Source: Roseobacter sp. CCS2 | GTDB taxonomy: Bacteria > Pseudomonadota > Alphaproteobacteria > Rhodobacterales > Rhodobacteraceae | Direction: 5' to 3' | Length of the DNA stretch: 64,000 nucleotides | Assembly: GCF_000169435.1 (NCBI RefSeq) | Contig: NZ_AAYB01000002.1 | Span: forward strand, 744,001-808,000 | Shown: positions 54,066-62,545 of the stretch, in pieces | Position numbering within the stretch: position 1 is the first letter of the stretch | Layout: each line of letters opens with the position of its first letter | The notes under the pieces: generated by a model | The model's input: only the letters and a program-made list of their open reading frames with translations | Told to the model about the DNA's origin: nothing | Database searches by the model: none | Translations under genes and position numbers: made by a program

Positions 54066-55622
54066 ATGAAAAAGTTACACTCCATATTTTTGGCGATCAT
54101 CGCCTATCTTGCCTTGGCAATGCCGGCGCAGGCGCAAGAGGTTGCCGCGTCTTTGGACGCACGCGTGAACGAAATATTCGCAAATGCTACAGGTTGGTTC
54201 GTCAACTTCATCTTTATGGCCATTCCGGGCACAAGCTTTCCTTGGATCGTGATGTGGCTGGTGATTGGTGCCACCGTTTTCACCATCTATTTTGCCGCGG
54301 TCCAGTTCCGGTTTTTCGGGCATGCGGTCAGCTTGGTCAAAGGTGACTATTCCGACCCGAACGATGCGGGCGAGGTCAGCCATTTTCAGGCGCTTGCAAC
54401 GGCCCTGTCAGGCACCGTTGGTCTTGGTAACATCGCAGGTGTTGCCGTGGCGGTCGGGATTGGCGGACCAGGGGCTACATTCTGGATGATCCTTGCAGGT
54501 CTGCTGGGCATGGCGTCCAAGTTCACCGAATGTACGCTGGGTGTGAAGTATCGCAATGAATACCCTGATGGCACCGTGTCCGGTGGTCCGATGTACTATA
54601 TCTCAAAAGGGTTTGATGAGCTGGGTTTGCCGGGCGGCAAGATCCTTGCTGTCATGTTCTCGATCTTCTGTATTCTTGGTGCGCTGGGCGGTGGGAACAT
54701 GTTCCAAGCCAATCAGGCGCATGCGCAGATCACGCAGATCACGGGTGATTTTCCGGGCTGGATTACGGGCCTTGTGTTTGCCGCTGTCGTGTTTTTGGTC
54801 ATCGTCGGCGGTATCAAATCCATCGCCAAGGTGACTGAAAAGATCGTGCCATTCATGGGCATCCTTTACGTTGGTGCAGCGATTGTCGTTCTGATCGTGA
54901 ACTACGACATGATTGGGTGGGCCTTTGGTCAAATCTTTGCCGGTGCTTTCACTGGGCTGGGTGTCGCTGGCGGTTTCGTTGGTGCGCTGATCCAAGGGTT
55001 CAAGCGTGCGGCATTTTCGAACGAAGCAGGCGTGGGGTCTGCGGCGATTGCACACTCTGCCGTGAAAACGAAAGAGCCGATCACCGAAGGGTTTGTGTCC
55101 TTGCTCGAACCATTGATCGACACAGTTGTGATCTGCACGATGACCGCTTTGGTCATCATCATCTCGCAACAGTTGATCATCGACGAAGCAACTGGCCTTT
55201 ACATGCTGAACGACGCAGGCACGGCCATCGCAACGGTGGGCGATACTGGTGGTGTTGCTTTGACATCGGCGGCGTTTGGATCAGCGATCAGCTGGTTCCC
55301 GTTTGTATTGGCCATCGCGGTGATCCTGTTTGCCTTCTCGACCATGATCTCTTGGTCGTATTACGGGCTGAAGGCCTGGACGTATCTGTTTGGCGAAGGC
55401 AAAACGACCGAGCTGATCTTCAAGATCATCTTTTGCATCTTCATTGTGATCGGTGCGGCGGCCAGCCTTGGTCCTGTCATCGATTTCTCTGATGCGGCGA
55501 TCTTTGCGATGGCGGTGGTCAACATCTTCTGCCTGTATTTCCTGATGAAGGTGGTGCGCAAAGAATTGAATTCTTACGCATCACGCCTGAAGTCAGGTGA
55601 GATCAAGAAGTTCAAACACTGA
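54066..55622 (+). CDS. sodium:alanine symporter (AGCS family)
   Basis: A 518-residue inner-membrane carrier for alanine, glycine or a related amino acid with sodium. Marks are FQALATALSGTVGLGNIAGVAVAVGIGGPGATFWM, ECTLGVKYR and KRAAFSNEAGVGSAAIAHS. It starts with a signal-peptide-like segment (IIAYLALAMPAQAQE), unusual for AGCS carriers, and a further short amphipathic stretch before the first helix. AAGGAG lies nine bases before the ATG. Co-transcribed with the UspA-type gene. Confidence 0.94.
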   Translation: MKKLHSIFLAIIAYLALAMPAQAQEVAASLDARVNEIFANATGWFVNFIFMAIPGTSFPWIVMWLVIGATVFTIYFAAVQFRFFGHAVSLVKGDYSDPNDAGEVSHFQALATALSGTVGLGNIAGVAVAVGIGGPGATFWMILAGLLGMASKFTECTLGVKYRNEYPDGTVSGGPMYYISKGFDELGLPGGKILAVMFSIFCILGALGGGNMFQANQAHAQITQITGDFPGWITGLVFAAVVFLVIVGGIKSIAKVTEKIVPFMGILYVGAAIVVLIVNYDMIGWAFGQIFAGAFTGLGVAGGFVGALIQGFKRAAFSNEAGVGSAAIAHSAVKTKEPITEGFVSLLEPLIDTVVICTMTALVIIISQQLIIDEATGLYMLNDAGTAIATVGDTGGVALTSAAFGSAISWFPFVLAIAVILFAFSTMISWSYYGLKAWTYLFGEGKTTELIFKIIFCIFIVIGAAASLGPVIDFSDAAIFAMAVVNIFCLYFLMKVVRKELNSYASRLKSGEIKKFKH

Positions 55623-55642
55623 TCCGTCTTGCATAAAGTGAG

Positions 55643-55675
55643 AGAGGCCGCTGGCGAAAGCTGCGGCCTCTTTTC
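55643..55675 (+). terminator. intrinsic terminator after AGCS symporter
   Basis: AGAGGCCGC pairs with GCGGCCTCT with a GAAA-capped inner stem and TTTTCTTTT. It ends the usp-symporter operon. Confidence 0.92.
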
Positions 55676-55759
55676 TTTTGTCAGGGTCGTGGCCATTGAA
55701 TTTGAATGGCACAGGGTTAGAAACTGTGATGCAGCCCTGCTTTGATAAAGGACATTACC

Positions 55760-56176
55760 ATGCCGGTTCCCTTCCATCTTGCCTTTCATGTCACGGACCT
55801 TGATGAAGCCCGCGAATTTTATGCCGGTGCGCTGGGCGCGTCCGAAGGGCGGTCAACCGACACATGGGTGGACTTTGACTTCTTTGGGCATCAATTGAGC
55901 TTGCATCTTGGCACACCGTTTGCCAACGAACCGACCGGTAAGGTTGGCGATCACATGGTGCCGATGCCCCATTTTGGTATCGTGCTGCCGCTGGATGATT
56001 GGACAGCATTGGCCGGGCGGCTGGAAGAGCGGCAAACTGATTTCATCATCGCGCCCTCTGTGCGCTTCAAGGGTGAACCGGGCGAACAATGGACAATGTT
56101 TTTCCGTGATCCTTCGGGAAACCCGATTGAGGTGAAAGGGTATGCGGATATCAGCGGGGTGTTCGCCACGACTTAA
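55760..56176 (+). CDS. VOC/glyoxalase-fold family protein
   Basis: A 138-residue vicinal-oxygen-chelate protein (FHLAFHVTDLDEAREFYAGALGASEG; HFGIVLPLDDW; MFFRDPSGNPIEVKGY). The His near the N-terminus, the central His and the C-terminal Glu give a plausible metal site. The reaction is unknown. AAAGGAC lies eight bases before ATG 55760. Confidence 0.88.
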   Translation: MPVPFHLAFHVTDLDEAREFYAGALGASEGRSTDTWVDFDFFGHQLSLHLGTPFANEPTGKVGDHMVPMPHFGIVLPLDDWTALAGRLEERQTDFIIAPSVRFKGEPGEQWTMFFRDPSGNPIEVKGYADISGVFATT

Positions 56177-56269
56177 AGGCGCATGTCCGAACAGGGTTCG
56201 CATTGACAGCGGATAGCGCGCGAACCAGATTACGCCGATAACCCAACGCCAGCATATGGAGACGCCCTG

Positions 56270-56917
56270 ATGGGAGCAAAAGCATGGTTTGCCGCTTATT
56301 ACGATAACGACCCGAAAGATACGTTGGCAAATGCCCCACAGCTTGACCGGGATGCGTCTATTGCGCTGGCACATAAGGTCCTGCCGGACGTGAATTTAGA
56401 AGAAGCGGCTGATGGAACTTTGGATTTCCTGAACCCTGACAAAAAAGAGATATTTGTCGGGGTCTATGGCGATCTTAAAATTGTTGCGCATGACGATCTT
56501 AGCGGTGATTATCCGTCCAAGGTCGGCGGACACTGGCGCAACCCTGATTTTGGGTCAAAAACCTATGTTCATGCCACCCATTCGGCTGTCGATTGGTGCG
56601 CCTTTGCATTGTGGAAAGATGGAGAGTTAGCGCGCGCGCTAAGTGTTTCGCCCGATGGGGGCATTCAGGAAGATGTTGGCGCCAAGCTACCTTTTGAAGT
56701 GCCATTTTGGGATGGCGCCCGCGCCATTGAAGACGCGTTTGAAGATGACGCGCCATATCCATTGCCATTTCACCCCCTGGAACTGTCAGAAGAGGCGCTT
56801 CTTGCCACTTTGGGTTTTCAGTTTGAAGGGCACCCTGACGACTGGGTGTGCGATCCGGCGAATATTCCAATCATGCGGTTCAAAATTTCGAAAAACGCGT
56901 GGTGGAAATTTTGGTAA
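56270..56917 (+). CDS. protein of unknown function (DUF6928-like)
   Basis: A 215-residue cytoplasmic protein that starts MGAKAWFAAYYDND and contains VGVYGDLKIVAHDDL, VHATHSAVDWCAFALWKDGELARALSVSPDGGI, and a C-terminal FHPLELSEEALLATLGFQFEG. This pattern resembles the family I remember as DUF6928, whose role is unknown. That name is from memory and uncertain. It is followed by about 100 bases with no gene. Confidence 0.68.
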   Translation: MGAKAWFAAYYDNDPKDTLANAPQLDRDASIALAHKVLPDVNLEEAADGTLDFLNPDKKEIFVGVYGDLKIVAHDDLSGDYPSKVGGHWRNPDFGSKTYVHATHSAVDWCAFALWKDGELARALSVSPDGGIQEDVGAKLPFEVPFWDGARAIEDAFEDDAPYPLPFHPLELSEEALLATLGFQFEGHPDDWVCDPANIPIMRFKISKNAWWKFW

Positions 56918-57023
56918 GACACCGCCTGGCGGCGTTAGACGTTCGCACGGAAAATATCACTTGGTCTTGGGGCAAAGCAGGTTCCGTCTGACGGTGCCGC
57001 TGGAATGTCGTCTGTCTATAAGC

Positions 57024-58100
57024 TTATCGCATCCAGAACCCGGCTGATTTAATTTTGTTTCTGATCGCCCGTTCATGGCGGGGCAGATTATCACGATCAA
57101 AAAGCGCGCGCACTTTGTGTCCGCGTCCTTGATAAACCATGCGTTTGAAGGGCTCATGCAGCTTAAGCAATTTTTTCAGTTTGTTGGGCGCGGTGACATC
57201 TTCCAACTTGGCCACTTGGGCATCTGTGGCCGTTGCATAAAACAGTGGCAGCATGCGGTAGTGATAGCTAACCGCGCCATCAAGCCCTAACCCGGTTGCA
57301 GGCCGCCCGCCGCCCAACCCATGAATAACCAGCGGCAAGGCAACTTGATCTAGCCACGGGTTAAGGGGTTGGATCACGAGTTCTTTTGGTGGATCATCCC
57401 GTATGCCGACGGCGTATTCCGTAAAGCGCGCGCCAAAGGCTGCCGGGTCCGCCCCGCAGAACCAGCCCGCGTTAAAATACAGGTAGCGCTCCCAGTATTC
57501 ATCCGGTTGCGACATATCGAGCGAGGTTTCAAACGTCAGCCCGAACTTGTCATAAAGTGATTTCCAAATTGCGGTGTAGCCAGGCCAATACAGCTCTTCT
57601 ACAGGCCACGTGCCCTCTCGCTGCATTGACGCAGCAGGGTGGTTGAAGTCGAAAGGAACATCAGCAAGCTCATCGGTAATCAGGGTGTCGGTGTCAAAGA
57701 ACACAAAGGGTTCGTTTTCGGGAAGGATTTGCAGCCCTTCGATCTTGTTGCCTTGCGGGTACGTGCTGCCGAAATGCTTTGTTTCAAACGGAACCACTTG
57801 CGCACCCAAGCTGGCAAGGTGGTCTTTCACCTGCACAGACATGGTTGGATCATTCTCCCACAGGGGGCCGGGCTGGGGCTCTGCCACATATAGTTGACCG
57901 CGAAACTTGGGGGCATAGGCCCGCAAAGAGGCCGCAAACAACAGTGCCTCATATTCCAACCGTCCACCTTGGCCAACGATCATGATGTTGAAATGCGGTG
58001 TCTTGGGTGCCGACGCAGCCATGGGTGTTCCGATCAAAAACCAGTTGTAGCGTTGTAAACGCGCAGCCGGGTCGGACGCAAGAAAGGGCAGGCTCACCAT
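57024..58100 (-). CDS. glycosyltransferase-like (GT-A fold) protein
   Basis: A 358-residue cytoplasmic protein. FNIMIVGQGGRLEYEALLFAASLRAYAP begins a nucleotide-sugar-binding fold, and FVFFDTDTLIT supplies a DxD motif for metal and sugar-nucleotide. YLYFNAGWFCGADPAAF and NPWLDQVALPLVIHGLGGG follow. The acceptor is unknown. ATG 58100 is used, because the open frame beyond it runs into tRNA-Tyr; ATG 58022 (MAASAPKTPHFN) is an alternative. The C-terminus is basic (RHERAIRNKIKSAGFWMR). Confidence 0.75.
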   Translation of the reverse strand: MVSLPFLASDPAARLQRYNWFLIGTPMAASAPKTPHFNIMIVGQGGRLEYEALLFAASLRAYAPKFRGQLYVAEPQPGPLWENDPTMSVQVKDHLASLGAQVVPFETKHFGSTYPQGNKIEGLQILPENEPFVFFDTDTLITDELADVPFDFNHPAASMQREGTWPVEELYWPGYTAIWKSLYDKFGLTFETSLDMSQPDEYWERYLYFNAGWFCGADPAAFGARFTEYAVGIRDDPPKELVIQPLNPWLDQVALPLVIHGLGGGRPATGLGLDGAVSYHYRMLPLFYATATDAQVAKLEDVTAPNKLKKLLKLHEPFKRMVYQGRGHKVRALFDRDNLPRHERAIRNKIKSAGFWMR

Positions 58101-58162
58101 GGCCCTTTGGCGCTTAATGCGCTGTAGCACCCCAAGACCATAAAACAGTATGTAAAGTAGAA

Positions 58163-58246
58163 TGGTGGGCGACCCTGGAATCGAACCAGGCGTGAGTCGC
58201 CTCGAGGGAGTTACAGTCCCCTGCCACACCTTGCGGCCTGTCGCCC
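58163..58246 (-). tRNA. tRNA-Tyr (anticodon GTA)
   Basis: Read on the minus strand, GGGCGAC pairs with GTCGCCC, then A and the encoded CCA. The anticodon loop CTGTAAC holds GTA (58212-58214). The long variable arm after TCCC is characteristic of a class-II tRNA-Tyr, and the T arm CCTGG-TTCGATT-CCAGG is canonical. It is 63 bases upstream of the glycosyltransferase-like gene. Confidence 0.96.
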
Positions 58247-58371
58247 ACTGACGGGTTGACTACCCGCGGTGCAAGGGTGCGTCAACTGCAAAAATGGCCA
58301 ATCATGTGCAGCACTTCACACCTTGCGAATTGTCGGGTATCGCCTGCAGGACAGCAAAGGTTGGAACGCAG

Positions 58372-59148
58372 ATGAAAAAGCCAAAGTGGGTGATCGCGAA
58401 AGAGCAAGCGAAGCGGCAGGCGGCGCAGGAAACTGTCTGGTTGTTTGGTCTGCATGCGGTGCGTGATGCGCTGGAAAACCCGGCCCGCCAAAAGCTGCGT
58501 TTGGTTGTAACCCGCAACGCGTTGGAACGATTGGGGGATGCGGTGGCACAAAGCGGGATGGAACCCGAGATTTCTGATCCGCGCAAGTTTGCAGCCCCCC
58601 TTGATCCGCAATCTGTGCACCAAGGGGCCGCCTTGGAGGTGAAACCGCTGGATTGGGGTAGCCTTGAAGATGTTGCACTGGGCGACGGGCCGATGCCGCC
58701 GCGCATCGTATTGCTGGACCGTGTGACCGATCCGCACAACGTAGGTGCGATCCTGCGCTCCGCTGAGGTTTTTGGCGCACGCGCTGTTGTGGCTGTGCAG
58801 CGTCATTCCGCGCCCGAAACCGGTGCTTTGGCAAAAACCGCAAGTGGCGCGTTGGAGCGTCAGCCTTATTTGCGCGTGCGCAATCTTGCGGATGCAATGG
58901 AAGCGTTGAAAGGCATGGGGTATCTGGTGCTGGGCTTGGATGGCGAGGCAGACCTTACAGTTGAAGCGGCTGTTGAAGGCAAACGGGACCGTCCCGTAGC
59001 CTTGGTCATGGGGGCCGAGGGGCCTGGCTTGCGTGAAAAGACCCGCGAAACTTGCAATGAATTGGTCAAAATCGACGCGGCGGCTGGATTTGGTTCGCTC
59101 AACGTCTCAAATGCGGCCGCAGTTGCCCTATATGCTGTTAAAGGCTGA
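58372..59148 (+). CDS. rlmB: 23S rRNA (guanosine2251-2'-O)-methyltransferase
   Basis: A 258-residue SPOUT-class methyltransferase. The N-terminal substrate-binding domain (TVWLFGLHAVRDALENPARQ) is followed by the three SPOUT motifs: DPHNVGAILRSAEVFGA, LVMGAEGPGLRE and LNVSNAAAVALY. ATG 58372 begins the short basic lead MKKPKWVIAKEQAKRQ; the frame is open to 58294. It is divergent from tRNA-Tyr. Confidence 0.94.
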   Translation: MKKPKWVIAKEQAKRQAAQETVWLFGLHAVRDALENPARQKLRLVVTRNALERLGDAVAQSGMEPEISDPRKFAAPLDPQSVHQGAALEVKPLDWGSLEDVALGDGPMPPRIVLLDRVTDPHNVGAILRSAEVFGARAVVAVQRHSAPETGALAKTASGALERQPYLRVRNLADAMEALKGMGYLVLGLDGEADLTVEAAVEGKRDRPVALVMGAEGPGLREKTRETCNELVKIDAAAGFGSLNVSNAAAVALYAVKG

Positions 59149-59165
59149 ATTTTAGGACAAGACCC

Positions 59166-59489
59166 ATGGGTGCCACAAAAATCGCGACCTGCTGTTATTG
59201 CGGCACCAAAGCAGCACTTGTTCTGCGTGGCAAAGACAAGCATGAACTGGCGTGTAGTAACTGTGGTGCGCCGTTGCGCGCCTTGAAAATGTTACCAAAA
59301 CAACCCGGACGTGCACATGTGCCTGACGCGACGCCAGCCCGCCCAACCAAGCGTAAGCGCGTTGAAAAATACCCCGAGTATCGCAAGGAACGCCCTAAAA
59401 AGCGCAAGAAATCCAAGGGTTTTGGTCGCCGCGTGATGTCCGAAATTTGGGATGTTGTCGAAGATGTCGTGGAAGAGATTTTCGACTAG
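59166..59489 (+). CDS. zinc-ribbon protein of unknown function
   Basis: A 107-residue protein with two CxxC pairs (CYCG and CSNC, about residues 10-35) that form a zinc ribbon. A very basic middle (PTKRKRVEKYPEYRKERPKKRKK) and an acidic C-terminal helix (SEIWDVVEDVVEEIFD) follow. It may bind nucleic acid. It lies 17 bases after rlmB, so it may be part of the same transcript. The family is not recognised. Confidence 0.75.
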   Translation: MGATKIATCCYCGTKAALVLRGKDKHELACSNCGAPLRALKMLPKQPGRAHVPDATPARPTKRKRVEKYPEYRKERPKKRKKSKGFGRRVMSEIWDVVEDVVEEIFD

Positions 59490-59588
59490 CGCTGCATCAC
59501 TGCCCTTCACGCCTGTGCGAGGGGGGTAGGCAAGCACGCCGCTTGCACGCAGATTGTGCTGCATGATTTATACTCTTTTCACCCTGTC

Positions 59589-60035
59589 ATGCTGAACCGT
59601 CGCGCTTTTGTCGGCGGTCTGGCTATCGTGCCTTTTATGGCGGCACCTGCCGTGGCCAAGCAACCTTGTATATTTGGCAGCGGGGGCGTGGCTATTCATG
59701 GTGTTGATCCGGTCAGCTATTTTGCCGAAGGCGAACCCATCGCCGGCATTGACCGTCATCTTTTGGGCTGGCGCAATGCGATCTGGCGTTTTGCATCGCC
59801 TGATACGATGGCTGCTTTTGAACGCAATCCCCACCGATATGCCCCACGATACGGCGGATTTTGTGCGGTCACGATGGCACGCGGTGGCATATCCGAAACC
59901 GTGCCAGAGGCATGGGCGATCCATGAGGGGCGCTTATATTTAGCGCGATCAGTCTATGCTATGACGGCATGGAAAGGCGATCCAGCCCGATACGTGGCTC
60001 AAGCTGATACCCATTGGTCAAACGCAAGCTGCTGA
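59589..60035 (+). CDS. exported YHS-domain protein
   Basis: A 148-residue protein with an N-terminal NRRAFVGGLAIVPFMAAPAVA signal resembling a Tat signal. It has a YHS domain (AIHGVDPVSYFAEGEPIAG, RFASPDTMAAFERNPHRYAPRYGGFCA). YHS domains often sit beside metal or copper proteins. ATG 59589 was preferred to 59556 because it starts the signal peptide directly. Function unknown. Confidence 0.82.
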   Translation: MLNRRAFVGGLAIVPFMAAPAVAKQPCIFGSGGVAIHGVDPVSYFAEGEPIAGIDRHLLGWRNAIWRFASPDTMAAFERNPHRYAPRYGGFCAVTMARGGISETVPEAWAIHEGRLYLARSVYAMTAWKGDPARYVAQADTHWSNASC

Positions 60036-60086
60036 AGGTCTTTGATGCTCAGGACACATGCCTTCACGTTTTGCTGAGATGTCTTT

Positions 60087-60114
60087 TTGCACCCCGTCTG
60101 CCTTCTTACATAAA
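60087..60114 (+). promoter_or_regulatory. candidate promoter of small RNA
   Basis: TTGCAC (60087-60092) and CATAAA (60109-60114) are 16 bases apart and predict transcript start near 60120-60121. That is exactly the foot of the first hairpin of the candidate RNA. Hexamer matches are moderate (three and four of six). Confidence 0.4.
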
Positions 60115-60119
60115 CTTCA

Positions 60120-60203
60120 TAAGCGCGCGTTTCGGAACCTGCGCGCTTACTCACTGTCCCTCAGTTCCGCAACTGGCGCCCGGGTTGACCGGGCGCTTTT
60201 TTA
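60120..60203 (+). ncRNA. candidate small RNA, three hairpins and terminator
   Basis: About 84 bases with no open frame. Hairpin 1 is TAAGCGCGC with GCGCGCTTA (60120-60128 and 60141-60149), capped by an inner stem with a TCGG loop. A single-stranded stretch CTCACTGTCCCT follows. Hairpin 2 is CAGTT-CCGC-AACTG (60162-60175). Hairpin 3 is the terminator stem. A promoter-like pair ends just upstream. It could instead be the 3' end of the YHS transcript. I recognise no known RNA family. Confidence 0.45.
60176..60203 (+). terminator. intrinsic terminator of candidate sRNA / YHS gene
   Basis: GCGCCCGG-GTTGA-CCGGGCGC is a perfect 8-bp stem with six T following. It closes the region before the CoA-binding protein gene. 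Confidence 0.94.
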
Positions 60204-60231
60204 TCGGTGATTTGCGGGGTAGGGTTGCGTC

Positions 60232-60705
60232 ATGCAGTATTCAGATAACCATCTTCGCACCATTCTTGAACGCACCAAAACAGTTGCGATTGTGGGTGTG
60301 TCAGCCAATCAAATCCGGCCCAGCTATTTTGTGGCCCGTTATCTGGGGCTAAAAGGATATCGCGTGATCCCGGTCAACCCCGGTTTGGCGGGGCAGATAC
60401 TGCTTGGCGAAACTGTCTATGGTGATGTCAGCGACATCCCTGATGATGTCGATATGGTCGATATCTTTCGCCGTTCAGAGGCGGTACCGCCGATTGTGAC
60501 TGCCGCTTTGGCCCGATGGCCTAAATTGCAGACAATCTGGATGCAAATTGGCGTCATGAATGCTGCAGCAGAAGCGCAGGCAGAGGCGCGGGGTGTTGAT
60601 GTCATTCAGGATCGATGTCCCAAAATCGAATACCAGCGGCTATTTTCGGAATTGCGCATGGGCGGCTTTGCGACCGGGATTATATCTTCGAAATTAGCAC
60701 CTTAG
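60232..60705 (+). CDS. CoA-binding domain protein (COG1832)
   Basis: A 157-residue Rossmann-fold protein with VAIVGVSANQIRPSYFVARYLGLKGYRVIPVNPG, VDMVDIFRRSEAVPPI and a conserved Cys in QDRCPKIEYQRLF. These are the features of the single-domain CoA-binding family. Ligand binding is likely, but the role is unknown. It starts 28 bases after the terminator, so it is a separate unit. Confidence 0.88.
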   Translation: MQYSDNHLRTILERTKTVAIVGVSANQIRPSYFVARYLGLKGYRVIPVNPGLAGQILLGETVYGDVSDIPDDVDMVDIFRRSEAVPPIVTAALARWPKLQTIWMQIGVMNAAAEAQAEARGVDVIQDRCPKIEYQRLFSELRMGGFATGIISSKLAP

Positions 60706-60911
60706 CTGCGCTGTTCATAAAAAAATGGCGGCGTGCCACAACAAAGGCACAATTGTCGCACATTCATGAATTGTTGCTGCACAAACCGATTCCATACGTA
60801 TCAAATTGAAGACGCTTGGCATTTGACTTTGTAAACGTAACCATATGTATAATTACAGGTTCCCGTAACAGTGTTTGTTTTCCCCGTTGTTCGCTCAACC
60901 ATGGATAATCA

Positions 60912-62240
60912 ATGCAAGAGACACGTATTATCGACGCTTCGCAAACCTATGACCAGCAAGGTCAGGGGTTGCCCGCGAATTTGGAGTTGCTTGGTGGCAA
61001 GTTCAAAATCGATCGTCAGATCGGTGCTGGTGGATTCGGGATCACCTATATCGCCCAAGATACGTTTCTTGAGCGCGCTGTCGTCATCAAGGAATGTTTT
61101 CCTGAATCGATTTGCATGCGCTTTGGCAATCGCGTCACCGTAAATGCGCCCAGCCATGAGGCGCAGTATCGCAAAATTGTTGACATGTTCATGCGCGAGG
61201 CCCGCAGCCTTGCCCGCTTGCGCCACCCCAATATTGTCAGCGTTCATCAGGCGTTCGAAGAGAACGGCACCGCCTATATGGTTTTGGACCTGTTCGAAGG
61301 TCGTGATCTGCTGGATGCGATTGAAGATGATAATGACACACTCAAGCCTGATCAGATCCGCGATATTCTGCTGAAGGTGTTGGATGCGATTGATCTGGTA
61401 CACAGCAATGACCTGCTGCACCGCGATATTTCACCCGATAACATCCTGCTGGATAAGTGGGGCACACCGGCGCTGATTGATTTTGGTGCTGCACGTGAAG
61501 ATGCAAGTCAAAAGACCGGCGCCGTGTCGACCATGCTTGTGGTGAAAGACGGGTATTCTCCGCACGAATTTTATGTTTCTGGCGGCATTCAGGGCCCATG
61601 CAGCGATCTGTATGCGCTGGCGGCCACGATGTATCATTTGATTTCTGGCAAGGCACCACCGGTCAGCCAGACCCGTGTTGCTGCCCTCGCAGATCTGAAT
61701 GATGACCCGTATGAGCCGTTGTCCGGGAATTTTCCGCAATATGAACCGGCATTCCTGGAGGCCATCGACAAAGCGATGAGCGTTCCACCCAAAGATCGGA
61801 TTCAATCCGCCAAAGACTGGCTGGCGCTGATTGCACAAGAAAGCAAGAAACCCAAGAAGGTTCAGTTTCCCGAAAATAAGCACCTTACAAAAACGATCAG
61901 CGAACTGATCGAGGAAACAAACAAACACGTGACCCCGGTGATATCAGCGGAACCGGTTGTCGCGCCCAAAACCTCAGCCCCGCAGCGTTCAGAACGCTAT
62001 CGTCCAGAGTGGGTTGAGGAATTTAATCGTGAGACTGTTGAGGTAGCAGAGCGCAAGCGCCGCGAAGCAGAGCGGGCTGCCGCCCAAGAGGCAGCCCGCC
62101 GCGCGGAAGAGGCGCGGCTGGCCAAGCAGGCAAGGTTGGCAAAACATGCGGCCTTGGAGGCAGAGCGGCAGCGCAAACAAAAAGAGGACGTGCGCTCGTC
62201 TCGTATTCTAGGCTGGGTGAAAGGCGCAAAGCCGGATTAG
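60912..62240 (+). CDS. Hanks-type serine/threonine protein kinase
   Basis: A 442-residue cytoplasmic kinase. The catalytic domain is about 30-300: IGAGGFGITYIAQD (P-loop), Lys in VIKECFPE, HRDISPDNILL (catalytic Asp and Asn) and DFGAARED. The APE region is replaced by SPHEFY, as in FHA/PP2C-associated bacterial kinases. Residues about 300-370 are a linker. Residues about 375-430 form a highly charged Ala-Arg-Glu coiled coil with no transmembrane helix. Targets are unknown; no phosphatase or FHA gene is adjacent. Its stop bases overlap those of convergent hisE. Confidence 0.9.
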   Translation: MQETRIIDASQTYDQQGQGLPANLELLGGKFKIDRQIGAGGFGITYIAQDTFLERAVVIKECFPESICMRFGNRVTVNAPSHEAQYRKIVDMFMREARSLARLRHPNIVSVHQAFEENGTAYMVLDLFEGRDLLDAIEDDNDTLKPDQIRDILLKVLDAIDLVHSNDLLHRDISPDNILLDKWGTPALIDFGAAREDASQKTGAVSTMLVVKDGYSPHEFYVSGGIQGPCSDLYALAATMYHLISGKAPPVSQTRVAALADLNDDPYEPLSGNFPQYEPAFLEAIDKAMSVPPKDRIQSAKDWLALIAQESKKPKKVQFPENKHLTKTISELIEETNKHVTPVISAEPVVAPKTSAPQRSERYRPEWVEEFNRETVEVAERKRREAERAAAQEAARRAEEARLAKQARLAKHAALEAERQRKQKEDVRSSRILGWVKGAKPD

Positions 62241-62545
62241 GCGCGCCCGGCTTTTTCCGCGATGCCGGATATGCCTTGACGCGCCTCAAGGGTTTTGAGC
62301 ACATCATCCAGCGCAACGTCCCGCGCCGCCAACATCACAAGTAGATGATACAGCACATCCGCCGCTTCACCGGTCAGCCGTTCCTTGTCGCCTTTGACTG
62401 CTTCGATAATGGCCTCAATCGCCTCTTCCCCGAATTTTTCGGCGCATTTTTCAGGCCCTTGCGACAATAGCTTTGCCGTCCAACTGCTTTCAGGATCAGC
62501 ATTTTTGCGGGACGCAATGGTCTTGGCCAGCTCGTTCAGGGTCAT
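62237..62545 (-). CDS. hisE: phosphoribosyl-ATP pyrophosphatase
   Basis: A 102-residue enzyme of the second step of histidine synthesis. Family marks are [29 protein letters not shown] (metal-binding Glu cluster) and [14 protein letters not shown]. It overlaps hisF by four bases (ATGA) and is therefore coupled to it. Confidence 0.95.
   Translation of the reverse strand: MTLNELAKTIASRKNADPESSWTAKLLSQGPEKCAEKFGEEAIEAIIEAVKGDKERLTGEAADVLYHLLVMLAARDVALDDVLKTLEARQGISGIAEKAGRA

Noticed and set aside
58100..58229. Longer start for the glycosyltransferase-like gene
   Set aside because: Extending the frame beyond 58100 enters tRNA-Tyr (58163-58246), so the N-terminal residues of that extension are not coding.
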